Shown here piece by piece: positions 48,301 through 60,320 of a stretch of 64,000 bases of DNA. Source of the DNA: Hypholoma sublateritium FD-334 SS-4 (Eukaryota; Basidiomycota; Agaricomycetes; Agaricales; Strophariaceae); the NCBI GenBank assembly GCA_000827495.1, contig KN817531.1:508444-572443 (forward strand), read 5' to 3'. The notes beneath the pieces were generated by a model, which saw nothing but the letters and a program-made list of their open reading frames with translations, was not told where the DNA came from and ran no database searches. Made by a program: the position numbers and the translations under genes. Within the stretch, counting starts at the first letter, position 1. Each line of letters starts with the position of its first letter.

Positions 48301-49173
48301 ATGTATAGCCTGTGTAACCTTTGTTGGCAGTCTTGAAAATAGTGCATATGGTATATACATGTTCCCGGTGGAAGTTCTGTTCTAAGGACTTCTGCGGGCA
48401 TGTATATAGTCTCCTATGTGCTTTTGCCCGGACCCGTGGTCAGAGAATTGTTGTCTTCTGCTGGGGTTCACACGGTAAGTCAAGCTCCCAAAAGGTTAAA
48501 AGTAGCTGCGTGCGTTCTTGGTAAATATTTTGGCGGAGGTGTGCTTGTTTGGATGTTCGACAGTTGTGCGTGCGTCGCTTCGGAGAAACACCGCAGAGGG
48601 CGGGAATATTCCGTGAGCGTGCGGTACAATGGCAGGTGTTTAAATAATATCTCGACAATGTTGTTTGTGCGAATTCCTTAATTAACGGGCGAGGTGTGAA
48701 TTAGCGAGAGGGCGTCCACTGCCACTACAATTACCTGGATTACAATTACAAGGACATGGTCACAATAGGAATGAATGGAAATGACTAGCCGTGGCTTTAT
48801 CTGACTCTATTGATCCCGCGGCGTAGCCCGGGATGACTGTGCACACCACCGGGGAGATGTGCAGTGGATCTACCAATAGAAAATACGGGATTGATTAGGT
48901 TGGGACTGTGGAGACGATAAATGAGGAGCTGGGAAACACGAACGGGCATTGGCAGGAGAAAGAAGAATAAAATGGACCAATGCTTCGCAGAAATGAAGTG
49001 CCATACGGAGATAGATTTCTTGCAGATTCTTCATCGATCCCAGAGTTCCTGGCTGCACGTGCTGTGACCTGTGTTTGTTGATGCTTCGTGCCGTAAGAGT
49101 ACAACAAGCGCAATTGCTTCCAAACCACCACGACGACTCTCTCTCCCGTATAAAGCCATTCCCAGTCCTGTTT
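45308..49173. other. Long gene-poor stretch
   Basis: 3.9 kb with no exon series I can support. A GC-richer block at 46.6-47.45 kb has short open frames on both strands without motifs. The region may contain unrecognised UTRs or non-coding RNA genes. Confidence 0.35.
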
Positions 49174-49935
49174 ATGGCTGTTCTCCTTTCCCACCACAAC
49201 ATGGCCTTTAACAACCACAAACGCATGCGACGGAGTGCCACTGCAGTCATGGCCGGCTCCTTCGACCCACGGCCGCCCAGGGACGTGCTAACGAGCCTGC
49301 TGAACGGGGTGGGGCCTTACAAGGAGGTGGAGAGAGACGAGGAGGCAAGGCAGAAGCGGAAGCAGGAGAAGAAGGAGCAGAGGCGGGAGGAAAAAAGGAA
49401 GCTCAAGGCCGCTGCGCGCGCCCGGAAGGAGCTGCAGGCAGTCGACGCGGAGCGCGCGATGGCGGAGGACAATTTGCCGAGCACCAGCAAGCTGCCGCCG
49501 GCGATACGCCTGACGACCAGCAGCACGCACAACAGCTTCTGGCGCACACGGCCGACCATCCTCATCCCCTCCGTGCAGCGCTCGGTCTCCGTGACGCCGT
49601 CCCCGACATCACCCCCACGTCGCCTCGCCTCGACCCCTGCCTCAACCCCAGGCCCCTCCATCTCGTCTAGCACCTCGCACACGTCGTCGAAACGTCCCCG
49701 CACGCCAGACGACGGCGAGGCGTTCACAGCACAGCCGGAACGCCTCACTATATCCGCGCCGCCACGCAAGAAACGCTCTGCAGCGAAGAAGGGCTGGAAG
49801 GGCTGGGTCGAGGGCTCGCCGCCGCCCTCAGAGAAGCTGATCAATCTCGACGCCGTCCCCGTCCTACAGGACAGACGACTGCGGAGCGGCAAAAACTTTG
49901 ACGGGATCGGCATCGGCACACACGGGTGGGTGTAG
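49174..49935 (+). CDS. Basic, low-complexity conserved-looking protein (253 aa), probably nuclear
   Basis: One open exon of 253 residues from ATG 49174 (MAVLLSHHN); an upstream in-frame ATG at 49075 is less likely. Residues about 45-95 form a highly charged helix (EVERDEEARQKRKQEKKEQR), the middle is Ser/Thr/Pro-rich, and the C-terminus has basic nuclear-localisation-like clusters (PPRKKRSAAKKGWKGW) followed by VLQDRRLRSGKNFDGI. I do not recognise a named domain. The Trp-containing C-terminal block looks like a short conserved interaction motif. Nuclear location is inferred from the basic clusters. Confidence 0.6.
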   Translation: MAVLLSHHNMAFNNHKRMRRSATAVMAGSFDPRPPRDVLTSLLNGVGPYKEVERDEEARQKRKQEKKEQRREEKRKLKAAARARKELQAVDAERAMAEDNLPSTSKLPPAIRLTTSSTHNSFWRTRPTILIPSVQRSVSVTPSPTSPPRRLASTPASTPGPSISSSTSHTSSKRPRTPDDGEAFTAQPERLTISAPPRKKRSAAKKGWKGWVEGSPPPSEKLINLDAVPVLQDRRLRSGKNFDGIGIGTHGWV

Positions 49936-51019
49936 ACGTGGGTGGCACACCGCACCATCCAACGGTTCGTTTTCGCTGACACTTTGGAAAAGGGCTCCCC
50001 AGATGTCCTAGAGGCTATCCGCCCGACGTTTTCATGTGTCCCCGCCAAGTGGCGCCGTCGCCGTCCCGTGCACGCTGGAAGAAACTATATTCAATTTCCC
50101 TGACCGTCTCGCCGTCCCCTGTTCTGCTTTCGCCTTCTAGTTGATCCCAGTTGCCCACTATATCCACAGAGTTATATTATCGCCGCTTTCCTCTTGCTTT
50201 TATGTATTCTTCCTCTGCCTTTTAGTGTGTATTTCCGTCGAACAACCTTAGCATTCATCTCTATGGCTCTCTTGATTTGTTGGTTCTGTCATGAAGCTGG
50301 TTAATATTGATCGTTCTCTACGAATTATGCATGCACATTGCCTATCTACCCAATAACTAAATTCCCCTCTGACCTCTTTGCCATTCCCTGAGAAATGAAT
50401 TAATTTCTTTGCTGTCGAACTGCCTCATTTCCGAATTGGCGTTTGATTTATGCCACGGTCGTGAGCTGCTCTTTGGTATAGCTTAGGCTTTCTAGTTCTC
50501 CCAGTAATAATTCTTGTCCATCCGCCCCATCGTCATCGATTTGAGGCTGTTCTGTCCCTGCTCCACAGTGACAGTTGGCGCCCTACGCCCTCGGCGTCAG
50601 TAATGATTGTCGGGGGAGTCACAGTTACGTAATCAATCCCACAAAAATTGGCATCCAGCGAAGCGACAACACGCGTATACAAAGTGATACCGCGTCTCGT
50701 CGTTGTACACGCTCACCACCGCCCACAACACGCGCTGCTCGCTGTGCAGCCACGTCCCCGGGTCTGCACCCTGCATCAGCTTGCTTTCTGCCTGCCGTCC
50801 GTCGTCTCATACCCGCGCGAACGCTGACCCGAGGTTCTGGTACACCAAGCCTCAAGGCCCGCGTTTCATCGGACTTACCTATCGACCCACCCGCGCTTGC
50901 GCTGCACACCAGCTATCGACTAGTGTCGCGTTTCCCAGGAGCTTATTCGCCGCAGGACGCTAGCTTTGCTCAAGCGTGTATAGTCTGCTCCGGCGTACGG
51001 CGTTCTCTAGTCTGCCGAG
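49936..51019. other. Intergenic region
   Basis: 3' flank of the basic protein gene, then pyrimidine-rich DNA leading to the MTG1 start. A long plus-strand frame (50575-51525) overlaps the MTG1 start in another phase and is a shadow. Confidence 0.45.
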
Positions 51020-52822
51020 ATGGGCGTGCCACATCTCCCCCCGCTGCCTGCCCCGACATCATGGTTCCCCGGGCACATGATGAAGTTCACGCGGCAATTG
51101 CCCGCGCTGCTCAAGAGGACGAACGTCGTGCTGGAAATCAGAGATGCGCGGCTTCCCTTGACGAGTATAAACAGGACGTTAGAAGGTGTGTACTTGGTTC
51201 TCGGCCTGGCTGCGTTCCCATCGGAATGAGCACCTGCCTTTGGGGGGACAAGACACGCGTTGGATGTATATCTACTGCTTGTGGATCGTTCAATGAGGGT
51301 ACACACCGTACTTCTCCCCGGCCATTTATCAGGCCTCATACTCTAGGCTTTCATCTCCTTGGCCGGCTATCAGTCCTGAACTCTTGTTTCTTGTTCTACT
51401 CCAGGTGCGCTGAAGAAGTGGAGACTGGAACGTGGCTGGGACCCGAACAATCCGGCGCGTCGTTTCTTCGCGGTCGAAGCCTGCGAGCACATCGTGGTCC
51501 TGAACAAACGCGACCTTGTCCCTGAGTGGGGGCTCGAGGTGCGCGTCAATCATCTTTAGGGTGGCAATCTAATCCTAAATCCACATGCTCTCATAGCCTT
51601 TTCGCAAGGCAATGGAAAAGAAGTTCCCGTACCAGCGATTGCATTTCGCATCAGCCCAAAAGCAAAAGGATATACGAACGCTGAGCGACATGCTTGTGAG
51701 TATGTCATTTCGCTCGACTCGGCGATTTGGCCGTTTGGCTCACCGGCTGCCGTTCAATCTTTCTACAGAGCTCGCCAAGGACTACCCCCACGCCATGGAG
51801 CTGAACGTCCTCGTTCTTGGCATGCCCAACGTCGGAAAGTCGACGCTACTGAACGCCCTGCGAAATATGGGCATCAAAGGCCGTTAGTACCCAATAGTCT
51901 ATTATCGCACCTTTCCGCCGCTGATTTGTGCGGTGATGCCCAGGAACGCCCAAGGCCTTCCAGACGTCCGCGAATCCGGGAATGACACAGACGCTCTCGA
52001 CGCGGCTCAAGCTGTCCCTCGACCCGCTCGTCTACGCATACGACTCGCCCGGCATCATGCTTCCCTTCCTCGGCCGGGGCGAAGAGGGGGCCGAGCGCGG
52101 CGTCAAGCTTGCGCTCATCGGTACGTAACACCCTATCGCGCGCGCCCCACACGAAAAGGCTGATAGGCTGATGCGCGATTTTATCGTAAAGCGGGGATCA
52201 AAGAAGGGCTCTACGACATGCGCGCGCTGGCGGGGTACCTGCTGTATCGGCTCAATATTCTAAACCCCACAGGTACGCTTCCATACCCCGGCGCTGCCCT
52301 GCCGGAAGTTCATGCGTGCATGCGTCTGTATGGATGATCGCTGATCACACTTGGCTGCCTTTCCTGCGTGCGCGTATAGCCCCAGCGTACCTCGCGCTGC
52401 TGCCCCCCGGCTCGGCGCCGACGCACGACCTCGATGAGTTCCTCGCGCTGCTCGCGCAGCGCATGGCGATGGTCAAGCGCGGCGGCGAAGTCGACGTTGC
52501 GCGCGCGGAGGTGTACTTCGTGCGCTGGTGGCGCGGCGAGGTCGGCTCGCTCGCGACGGACCACGCGCTGCCCGCCGCGCCGGGGACGCAGGCGTGGGGG
52601 TTCGACTTCCAGTGGGAGGCGCCGGCGCCTGCGCCCGGGGCGGAAAGGAATTTTGCGCTGGAGGTGCAGGCGCGCATGGAGGAGGGCATTGAGCGCTATG
52701 TGGCCGAGACGGACCGCGAGGAGGCGGATGAGAATAATGTGAGCGAGACGCAGATTAAGAAAAGGGCGGTGAAGGAGGAGAAGGAGAAGCGGAGGTTGAA
52801 GAATATGAGTAAACGGCAGTAG
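51020..52822 (+). CDS. MTG1: Mitochondrial GTPase 1 (YlqF/MTG1 family)
   Basis: Seven exons (51020-51185, 51405-51538, 51597-51695, 51771-51882, 51944-52120, 52192-52272, 52380-52822) give 403 residues. The order of GTPase motifs is circularly permuted, as in YlqF/MTG1: G4 VVLNKRDLVP first, then G1 LVLGMPNVGKSTLLNAL, G2 region TPKAFQTSANPGMTQT and G3 DSPGIM. The N-terminus (PTSWFPGHMMKFTRQLP, then NVVLEIRDARLPLTSINRTLEG) is diagnostic. The protein helps assemble the mitochondrial large ribosomal subunit at the inner membrane. Intron 1 (219 bp) is longer than the others. The C-terminal tail is rich in Lys/Glu (IKKRAVKEEKEKRRLKN). Confidence 0.93.
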
Positions 52823-53384
52823 GCCCTGGAGGAGTGGGCGCTTGTTATTTTATTTATCTGCTTTTGTATCTCGTATTACTAGCCACTGATAATTGTATGG
52901 AGCGCGCAAGAGCCTTCTCGTGGCACTGGCCATTCGTTGAAGATGCAGAATATGGTATGCATTTGCTCGTCCGGTAAATCTGTTCTACCTTTACGCAGCA
53001 CACCATACTTAACAGATGAACACTCCGGCAAATCCTATTAATTAAAGGAGCAAAGAAACTCGCGAAAATCATGTTACGCCTATTTTAAAATAATATATAC
53101 TCACTCCATGTTCGTTGCGCCGGTGCAGTACGGCGAGCGTGTACTGGCCGCTGACGATGATTGCCCGGCGAATAACTAGCAATATCACAATCCGGAGACT
53201 TCTCCAGGGGAATATGCACTACCACCGTGGGGTAATGACCATGGAGTAGTGCAGATATAAATACATATCCGTAGTGTAATCACTATCAGAAAAAAGCCCG
53301 TAATGTATTACATGTTACACGCACTAAAATTACATACAAGTAAGATCGCTGACCAGATGAAATAGCACAGCGGCGGTCTAGAAC
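52823..53384. other. Convergent intergenic region (MTG1 / RPB11 3' ends)
   Basis: AT-rich 3' flanks of two convergent genes. No other gene is seen. Confidence 0.5.
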
Positions 53385-53939
53385 TCAGAAGTCGAGGTAG
53401 TCACGGCCGCGTCCCCATGCGCCCGTCCCCGCGCCCCCGGCGGTGCCGTACGGGTCCTCACCAGCCGCCGCGGTGACGCCGCCCGCTTCGACGTCCTTGT
53501 ACGAGAACTCGCGCTTGAACTTGGTCTCGAGGTTCGACATCGTCGCGATCAGCTTCGTGCAGGCCTGCTCGAGGATCTCCTGCGGCGTGATCGTGCCGTC
53601 GGTCTGGATCTTGATGATGAAGTACGGGTGGAGGGGGTGCGGCACCTTGTATCCCGCGAAGAGGATCTGCGGCATCGCGAGCAGCTGCCTGTGTGGGGGG
53701 AGGTGGGCGTCAGCTGCAGCCTGCGTGGCTGGTACAGGGGTACGCACGCGCGGAGCATGTTCCCGAGGGTGTGGTCCTGCTTGACGATCTTGATCGTCGC
53801 GGCGTTCGGGATCTTCGTGTCCTCGGTCAACTCGACGCTAGGCTGGTTCAGCCGGGGCTCGGCGGCGGAGGCAAGGGGCGACGTACGACTTCTCGCCGTC
53901 CTCCAGGACATAACTCTCATGACGGGCAGGCGCATTCAT
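53385..53939 (-). CDS. RPB11: RNA polymerase II subunit RPB11
   Basis: Three exons (53939-53887, 53837-53748, 53688-53385) give 148 residues. The start reads MNAPARHESYVLEDGEKS, then IKIVKQDHTLGNMLRAQLL, ILFAGYKVPHPLHPYFIIKI and the C-terminal helix ILEQACTKLIATMSNLETKF. These are the hallmarks of the RPB11 / archaeal L / bacterial alpha-like dimerisation domain, which pairs with RPB3 in the polymerase core. The Gly/Ala-rich tail (about 30 residues) makes it longer than the roughly 120-residue yeast protein. It is head-to-head with the uL15 gene. Confidence 0.93.
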
Positions 53940-54548
53940 AGTGGATGTATTGTACGGGCTGTGCGAAGGCGTAAATACACGAAGAAAACATAACTGGCTG
54001 CGCGTATTCACGTATCAACTCTAAGCCCACTTCATTAACAGTCAAACGCGGAACCTGCAAGGTAAAGTTTCAGTTTTTGGTCGTGCATCGTATGAAATGA
54101 TGAAGAGATCAGCGTTGAAAGTTTGCGATCATTATATGATTCACCGACAATAAATATGTACCATCACGTAGCAGAAAGACGAACGAGACTCACAGTAAAT
54201 GGCAGCGCTGGCGGCGGTGGTATGACGAAGAACAAAACCAACAAATTTCACGTTGCAAGCGGTTGTTTGGCTGTGTTTTCTCGGTGGCGGTGAAATTGTG
54301 CCAGACTTTGCCAGGCGACGCTGCAAGGCACCCCAAACCGACAACCTTCCTCAAGGTCAGTACCTATGCTGAATCTCCGTCTCTACGTGCCGCCATCGCA
54401 TCCTACGGGTCCATAGCTGCTGAATTCAGGTCGTATGGCCCAAAAAGCTGGAATTTGGGGATGGATGGGTCGGATGATGGGCGGATGGCGCGCTGGTTTT
54501 GGCTGCGCAATGACGGACGACTGACCGCACAATTCACCCGCAGACACT
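53940..54548. promoter_or_regulatory. Shared divergent promoter region of RPB11 and uL15
   Basis: A 609-bp spacer between two divergently transcribed housekeeping genes, both of the gene-expression machinery. No defined element was picked out. The 5' UTR of the uL15 gene, possibly with an intron (a GGTCAG site at about 54355), may lie here. Confidence 0.45.
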
Positions 54549-55169
54549 ATGCCTTCCCGGTTCTCGAAGACCCGCAAACATCGCGGCCACGTATCGGCCG
54601 GTCACGGACGTGTAGGAAAGCACAGGAAACATCCCGGAGGACGTGGTCTCGCTGGTGGTCAGCACCATCACCGGTGCGTTTTCTGCGCGACCTGCTGTGC
54701 TGCGACGCAGGCTGATTGGTGACCGCGCTGTTTAGTACCAATTTCGATAAGTACCATCCTGGTTACTTCGGAAAGGTCGGTATGCGCCACTTCCATCTCA
54801 CCCCCAATCAGTACTGGCGACCCATCATCAACGTCGACAAGCTCTGGAGTCTGGTGCCTGAGGAGCAGAGGAAGGGCCTCACCGCCACCTCGGACGTCGT
54901 CCCCGTCATTGACACCCTCAGGTTCGGATACGGAAAGGTGTTGGGCAATGGACAGTGCGTAACTTTGGTCCTACATATCTATCCGCGTTTCTGACGACAT
55001 GCTGTCCTTTAGGCTACCAAAACTGCCTTTCATCGTGAAGGCGCGCTTCGTTTCGGCGAAGGCTGAGTACGTGTTACGTTCCGCGCAGATTTACCATTTT
55101 TCTGATCGCCTTTGGTTGAATAGGGCTAAGATCAAGGAGGCTGGAGGCGTCGTGTCATTGATCGCCTAG
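54549..55169 (+). CDS. RPL28: 60S ribosomal protein uL15 (L27a; yeast L28)
   Basis: Four exons (54549-54673, 54736-54954, 55013-55066, 55124-55169) give 147 residues, the normal size for eukaryotic uL15. The N-terminus [20 protein letters not shown] continues with [19 protein letters not shown], then the typical [26 protein letters not shown], and the C-terminal [12 protein letters not shown]. It is a component of the large cytosolic ribosomal subunit. No defects are seen. Confidence 0.95.
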
Positions 55170-57288
55170 ATTATTTTTCCTGCTGTCCATATATCTTTTT
55201 CACGCACATCCATGACACATGAAAAATAAGCCATGCCCTATGCTTCTCATAAGCCAAGATGATGTCTTTGCTTCAGAACCTGCATTGGACTTACGGACTG
55301 TTAAATGTTCATATGTTCTGATGTTTCTCGTGCGGTCTACCTGACGATACGAGCCATCGCGCTTTATCCTCTGGGCTGGAATCTCTATGTCATTGTCACA
55401 CCAACTGCTTATCATCTTCCTTGGAACTTCTCCCCGGATTTCCTCGGCGGAAATAGCAACTTGACGTGCATGGAATCCCAGCTGCTGTGAACGTCTTTGG
55501 ATAGATGACGGTTACGTATTGTGGCCCAGATCTTCGGCGCTCTGTGTTCGGGCTTCATTGCGGTCAGGTGCTGCCAGTGATATGGAACATATGGCGAGCT
55601 GGGCTTGGGCGCTTGACTTGTATCAATCCCTGGGAATGTCGACTTGGCCGACTGCGTATTTATTTACTTATCTGCCCTTGGCGTCTATGTCGCGGGGCGC
55701 CTAGCGGGGCTTTTCCTCATGTCATTGTTGATGACGGTGGTAAATCCTGGCCTGTTCCTCGGGCGTTACCCCGCTCCATAGGTTACCCTAGTCTCCGCGT
55801 GGTGTATATAGGGACTAGTGGGTGCAAATGCTCGCTGCTAGCGCCGGCGAGCACTCGGATGCTCGGGCATTTTGTGGCTTCTCGGGGATCGAGGTATGCT
55901 TAATTCGCCTGGGCTTATTCGGAGGCCGGTGGTGGATCGCTGCATTGAGAGTGCAGATTGGGTTAGAATAAACCTAAATTTCAAGGAAGTGCATTGCGTC
56001 TTCATTGGCAAGCGCTAGTCCTCGTTGCTTTGTGTTGTATGAAATCAGGCACGCGAGTATTGAGTGGAGATTCATACTTGTGCAGAACCTAACTGAAGAC
56101 CTGGGTGCAGGGAATGGATCGTTGCCCCCTTTTTTACGGCTCGAACGTATGATGCGCTGCCGTCGTGGGTAGAAAGTACGAGAACTGTGGACGCCAGTGA
56201 CGCCCTCGTAATTTAGCGCCCGTGCTTCGCTTAGAGGCAGATTACCTATCATCTATTATTTGGGTCTGTGAAGGAGACTAGTACCGAGCTGTAGCACGCA
56301 ACCATAGATCGCGGATAAACTTAACCCAAGCCTAACAGCTGTGGCGATCCTTCTATATTTTTGCGCGGCCTAATTGTCTATCTCTGGTCGACAGTGACAG
56401 TATTGGGATTTCACTTCTTGATTTATCCTGAATCGATGGAGCACAACGACATACGTCGGGTGATTCCCGGTTCCAGAAACACCCCGCTGACCTACACTAT
56501 CATTTTCATTGGCGGCCTTCTGTGTCTCTGCATGGGAAACTAGCGGTGGCTTCCTTCGATACGGAAGAGACTCGGAATCCCGGCGCGCGCATGTCCCCTT
56601 CCCGGGGAGCCGATGTATTTGCCTGTCCCGACTGCAGAACCACACGCTCAATTCATTTGGGTGCGTATCTAGTTCGTATCTAGTTCTCCTCGGGTCAACG
56701 ATCTCGGGGCCTGCTTTTGTAGCGAGCCTGCATGTGCTGCCTGCTATTTCAAAATGGCGTCCCGCGATGCCGGCCGGCGCCGTCTGTGCGGGAACCGGGT
56801 GCTGGCCGCTGCACCGCCCCGTGGCACGCTGCTCCTGCTTAGTGTGCGAGAACGTGAGCGGCTACGTTCGCGGGAATGGATTATGAAGCGGGGGCGCCGG
56901 TCCATTCTGTGGTTCCGTCGGCGCGCGGGTATTATTGTGCGGACTGAGACAGCAGCCCATCTGGAACCTGATACGCTGGCGAGGATGACTGACAGTCCGC
57001 GAGTACGCGGGCTGCGCATGCTGGTATATATGTCCAAAATGTCCCATTTGCTGTGGTTTTGCTGTAGTTTCGCGGTGGTGGTGGCGATGTGCGTTAAGAA
57101 TAACTGCGCAGTCCCGAGGAGGGAACGCATTTCCGGATTCGGCAGGGATGTGTAATGGCCTGCGGACGCCGTTCTCACACGCCGACCACTTCTTCCACCG
57201 CGGCAAATGAGCATAACGAGCTGGTGTATGTACCCTGCTCCACGGACGATCTTCTGGCTGACCGCGACTAGATAACACCCAGTATTCT
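55170..57288. other. Intergenic region
   Basis: 2.1 kb without a supportable exon series. Open frames on both strands at 56.74-57.2 kb overlap each other and have no motif. It includes the upstream region of the E3 ligase gene. Confidence 0.4.
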
Positions 57289-59579
57289 ATGTGGAATCGC
57301 ACCCGGCGGCTCCACGCAACACCGTACCTCGCTCGCACCGGGACCAACACATCGCAGGTCGCAACGGCCATGGCACAGCAGGGACAGACGCCCGCGGTCG
57401 ACGCAGCGGCAGCAGCAGCGGGAAAGGACAAAAAGTCGAGCGAGCCACTCTTCGGGCCCAGCATCGGCTCGGTCGTCAACGGCCCTGCGTGGACGTTGTC
57501 GCACGAGAAGAAGGTCGTCAGCGACGAGCTCACGCCGGACATCGTCAGCAGCTGGATCGAGAAGAGCAAGGAGGTGAGCATCTGCGTTTTGGGTCAAGTC
57601 GAGTTTGTGGTTTCGTCATTCTGGGCGGGAGTTAAATTACTTCTGCGATTCTTGCTCGAGAACCACCTTACAGGGACATTCATGTCGTCAGACAGCCCAA
57701 TCTTGAGATCCACGCTAGTGACCCTGTGGGGACTTTCGTGTCGTCAGACTGCTCTGTCGTTCGATCCACTAGCTCCAGCATTCTCATGCTGGTCTGTCTG
57801 CGATCTGACCTCATCGTCAGACCTTGTCTCTCGCCAAGGTTGTCTTCCATGTATCTCGCTGCCAGCTCTATGTACCTTCTGGGGACTTTCGTGCTGTCAA
57901 ACAGCCCAGTTTCCCAAGCTACAATCTCTAGTGGTGGCCTTGGTGATGCCCTCATGATCATTATGATTCGTCTTTTGTTACGGTTGTCCGCACTGCAGTA
58001 ATCTGACCAACATTTGTCTGATTCAGCCTTCTCAACCGACAACAACATTGCAAGCCCTCGTCAATCTTAAGCGCCCGACCCTGCGGCTGTCCCCTCTTAC
58101 GTCGTTGCAGGATGATACGACGGATCAGCACCATCACGGCCTCGAATTCGAATACGACTGCGACGCCCCCAAGTGCGGCATCTATGTCCACGTATATCTT
58201 CCGAAAACACACCCCGATGCGCCTACCACCGCTGCGAACAGCGTACTTGCCAAGCTCCTCGTCTTCGAAACCGTTGTCGACGGTGGCTTTGGGAACCACC
58301 TGAAGCTCGAGGAAGGCGCCTTGTTGGAGCTCGGCCGCTTCGAGCATCCAAATGGGCACCCGGATGCGCACGCAGCGAGTACCCTGGACTCCTCAGCGGA
58401 GCTCCCCGCTGTCGCAGAGGCGTCTTCCTCTGGTGACTTAGCCGGCGCACACGCCGCCGATGCTGCGACTCCTGGTGCGGGGCGCAACGCCAATGCACAG
58501 CGCCGCCGCTTCACGCACTTCAACTTCCGTAGGCGCACACACAACCACAGCATCTCGGGCCCCGCGCTCGCGGTCGTCGACGCCGATCCCGCTGCGCCGC
58601 AGGAGGGCAAGACCAAGGACGCCAAGGCCGACGCGGACGAGGGCGTCAAGGTGACGATCCGCCTCGCGGCGCTCGACGAGCAGGGCACGGAACTTGCCTC
58701 CCCCAACGAGCAGATCACGTACCTCGACATCGTGCGCTTCGGGCACAAGGAGGCGGCGGTGGACGGTGCGGACCCTGCGGAGGACACCCGCGCGTGGGTC
58801 GTCAAGGTCGTCAAGCGCGAGGCGACGATCGGCCCGCACACGTTCCACCTGCATGAGATCTTCGGGCTGACGTCGTCGTCGACTCACCCCGCGCCGCCGA
58901 CTGCACCGCCGCCCCTGGCTACTCACACGTACCCGCCGGAGGAGGGCGCCGCGCAGCCGCCCGTGGTCGCGCAGGTCGACGACGACGAGCCGCAGTCCGA
59001 GTGCTTGCTGTGCCTGTCGTCCCCGCGCGAGGTCGTGCTGCTCCCATGCCGCCACCTCGTCGCGTGCAAGGACTGCGCGCTCAACATGGTCGAGTTCGGC
59101 GCGGGCGGGAACATCACGCAGGCGACGGAGGCCGTGGCTGGTGCGGCGGGCGACGAGGCGGCGCCTGCTGCTGCTGCTGGTGCACCGGGCGCCCCCGCGG
59201 TCCCGCCCACGCCAACGACCGCACAGCGCCGCAAGCGCAAGGCGAAGGGCTGGTTCTGCCCCGTGTGCCGCCAACGTGAGTTCCTCAGCCTATTTATATC
59301 CCCGCCGGCGCTGATGGCGGATTTCCAGCGTACACGTCGATGCTGCGGCTCACGACGGTCCCGCCTGCGCTCCCCGAGTCGAAGGAGGGCGACGGGTCCG
59401 GGACGGAGGACGAGGGCGTGCCTGCCGTTCCCGAGCCCGCGCAGCTGTCTCCCACCGCTGGGGAGATGCGCGGCACCGGGCTGCTGAGCGGGCGCCCCGG
59501 CTTCCTGCGCGGGCTCAGCAGCCTCACGCGCACGCCGCCCGCCGACGTGGAGAACCAGATCGCCCCCGCGCGTGCGTAA
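57289..59579 (+). CDS. MGRN1-like RING E3 ubiquitin ligase
   Basis: Three exons (57289-57573, 58027-59275, 59329-59579) keep phase and give 594 residues; a second Met at 57370 would give 567. The block PTTTLQALVNLKRPTLRL ... HHGLEFEYDCDAPKCGIYVH is the conserved domain before the RING in mahogunin (MGRN1)/RNF157-type ligases. The RING follows as CLLCLSSPREVVLLPCRHLVACKDC, then an Ala/Gly-rich insertion of about 60 residues, then GWFCPVCRQPYTSML, so all C3HC4 ligands are present but widely split. Such ligases transfer ubiquitin to membrane-traffic and signalling substrates. The first exon resembles a mitochondrial leader at its start but has no known domain. The 453-bp intron 1 is far longer than others here and carries a repeat. 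Linking exon 1 to this gene rests on phase and position. Confidence 0.8.
57673..57908. repeat. Three copies of a 27-bp motif inside intron 1 of the E3 ligase gene
   Basis: The motif GGGACTTTCGTGTCGTCAGA followed by C(T/A)GCYC occurs at 57673, 57729 and 57882 with one to four changes. The oversized intron suggests a repeat insertion into a normally short intron. Confidence 0.55.
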
Positions 59580-60320
59580 GCGCGTTGCTGGCTGCGTGGT
59601 TTTACACCACCAATTCCCTCATCCCTGCTCGTCATTGGCTCCCCATTGTAGGTCTAGCTTTCTGTACTTGTTCCGGCCTGTGGCGCCGGGCTTCTGTTGC
59701 CTGTACTTATTTTTTCCCGTCTGTCTTTGCCTGCTTTCTTTCCGCGGACGATCCGTCTTTACTTATTGCGGGCGCGTATTTTGCGCGCCCGCGGCTAAAA
59801 CACGAATAACAGATCACACGGAGTCACATTCCATGACTATGTTTCCTTTTTTACCTTCCCGTTTGTTGTATAGGAATAGTGTGTGTAGTATTTATCTATT
59901 CATCGTGCAGAATATAGAGGTGACACCAAGTCTGGCGTGCGGACTGCTCTATCTCGTTGTACGCACATGGCTGGGGAAGTTGGGATGGCGCGTGCGCATC
60001 GTCCAGCCCGTCCAGCGGGGGTCGTGAATACCGAGATCATAATTCTTGTTCTTTTTCAGAGGAGGTCGGAGGCGCATAAAGTCAGAAAAAGCATAGTATA
60101 GTATCGTGTATACCCGTCCAAAGCGTGAGGAAGTAGCTTCATATGTACAAACTATATAAATGATCTGCCGCACCGTATGCGCGGCTGGCGCGCATGTGCA
60201 CATAAGCGTCACTTATGTGATAAATTTCGTTAATTCTGAAAGTTGGGTAGTTCTGCTTTCCTGCGATTCTCGATGTGATTTGCGTTTCCTAAACACTGAG
60301 TCACCTCTTGACTAACGCGG
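59580..60320. other. Convergent intergenic region
   Basis: 3' flanks of the E3 ligase gene (plus) and the zinc-finger gene (minus). No further gene was recognised. Confidence 0.45.

Noticed and set aside
56744..57581. Overlapping frames on both strands upstream of the E3 ligase gene
   Set aside because: No motif or splice structure is visible, and the composition resembles shuffled GC-rich DNA.
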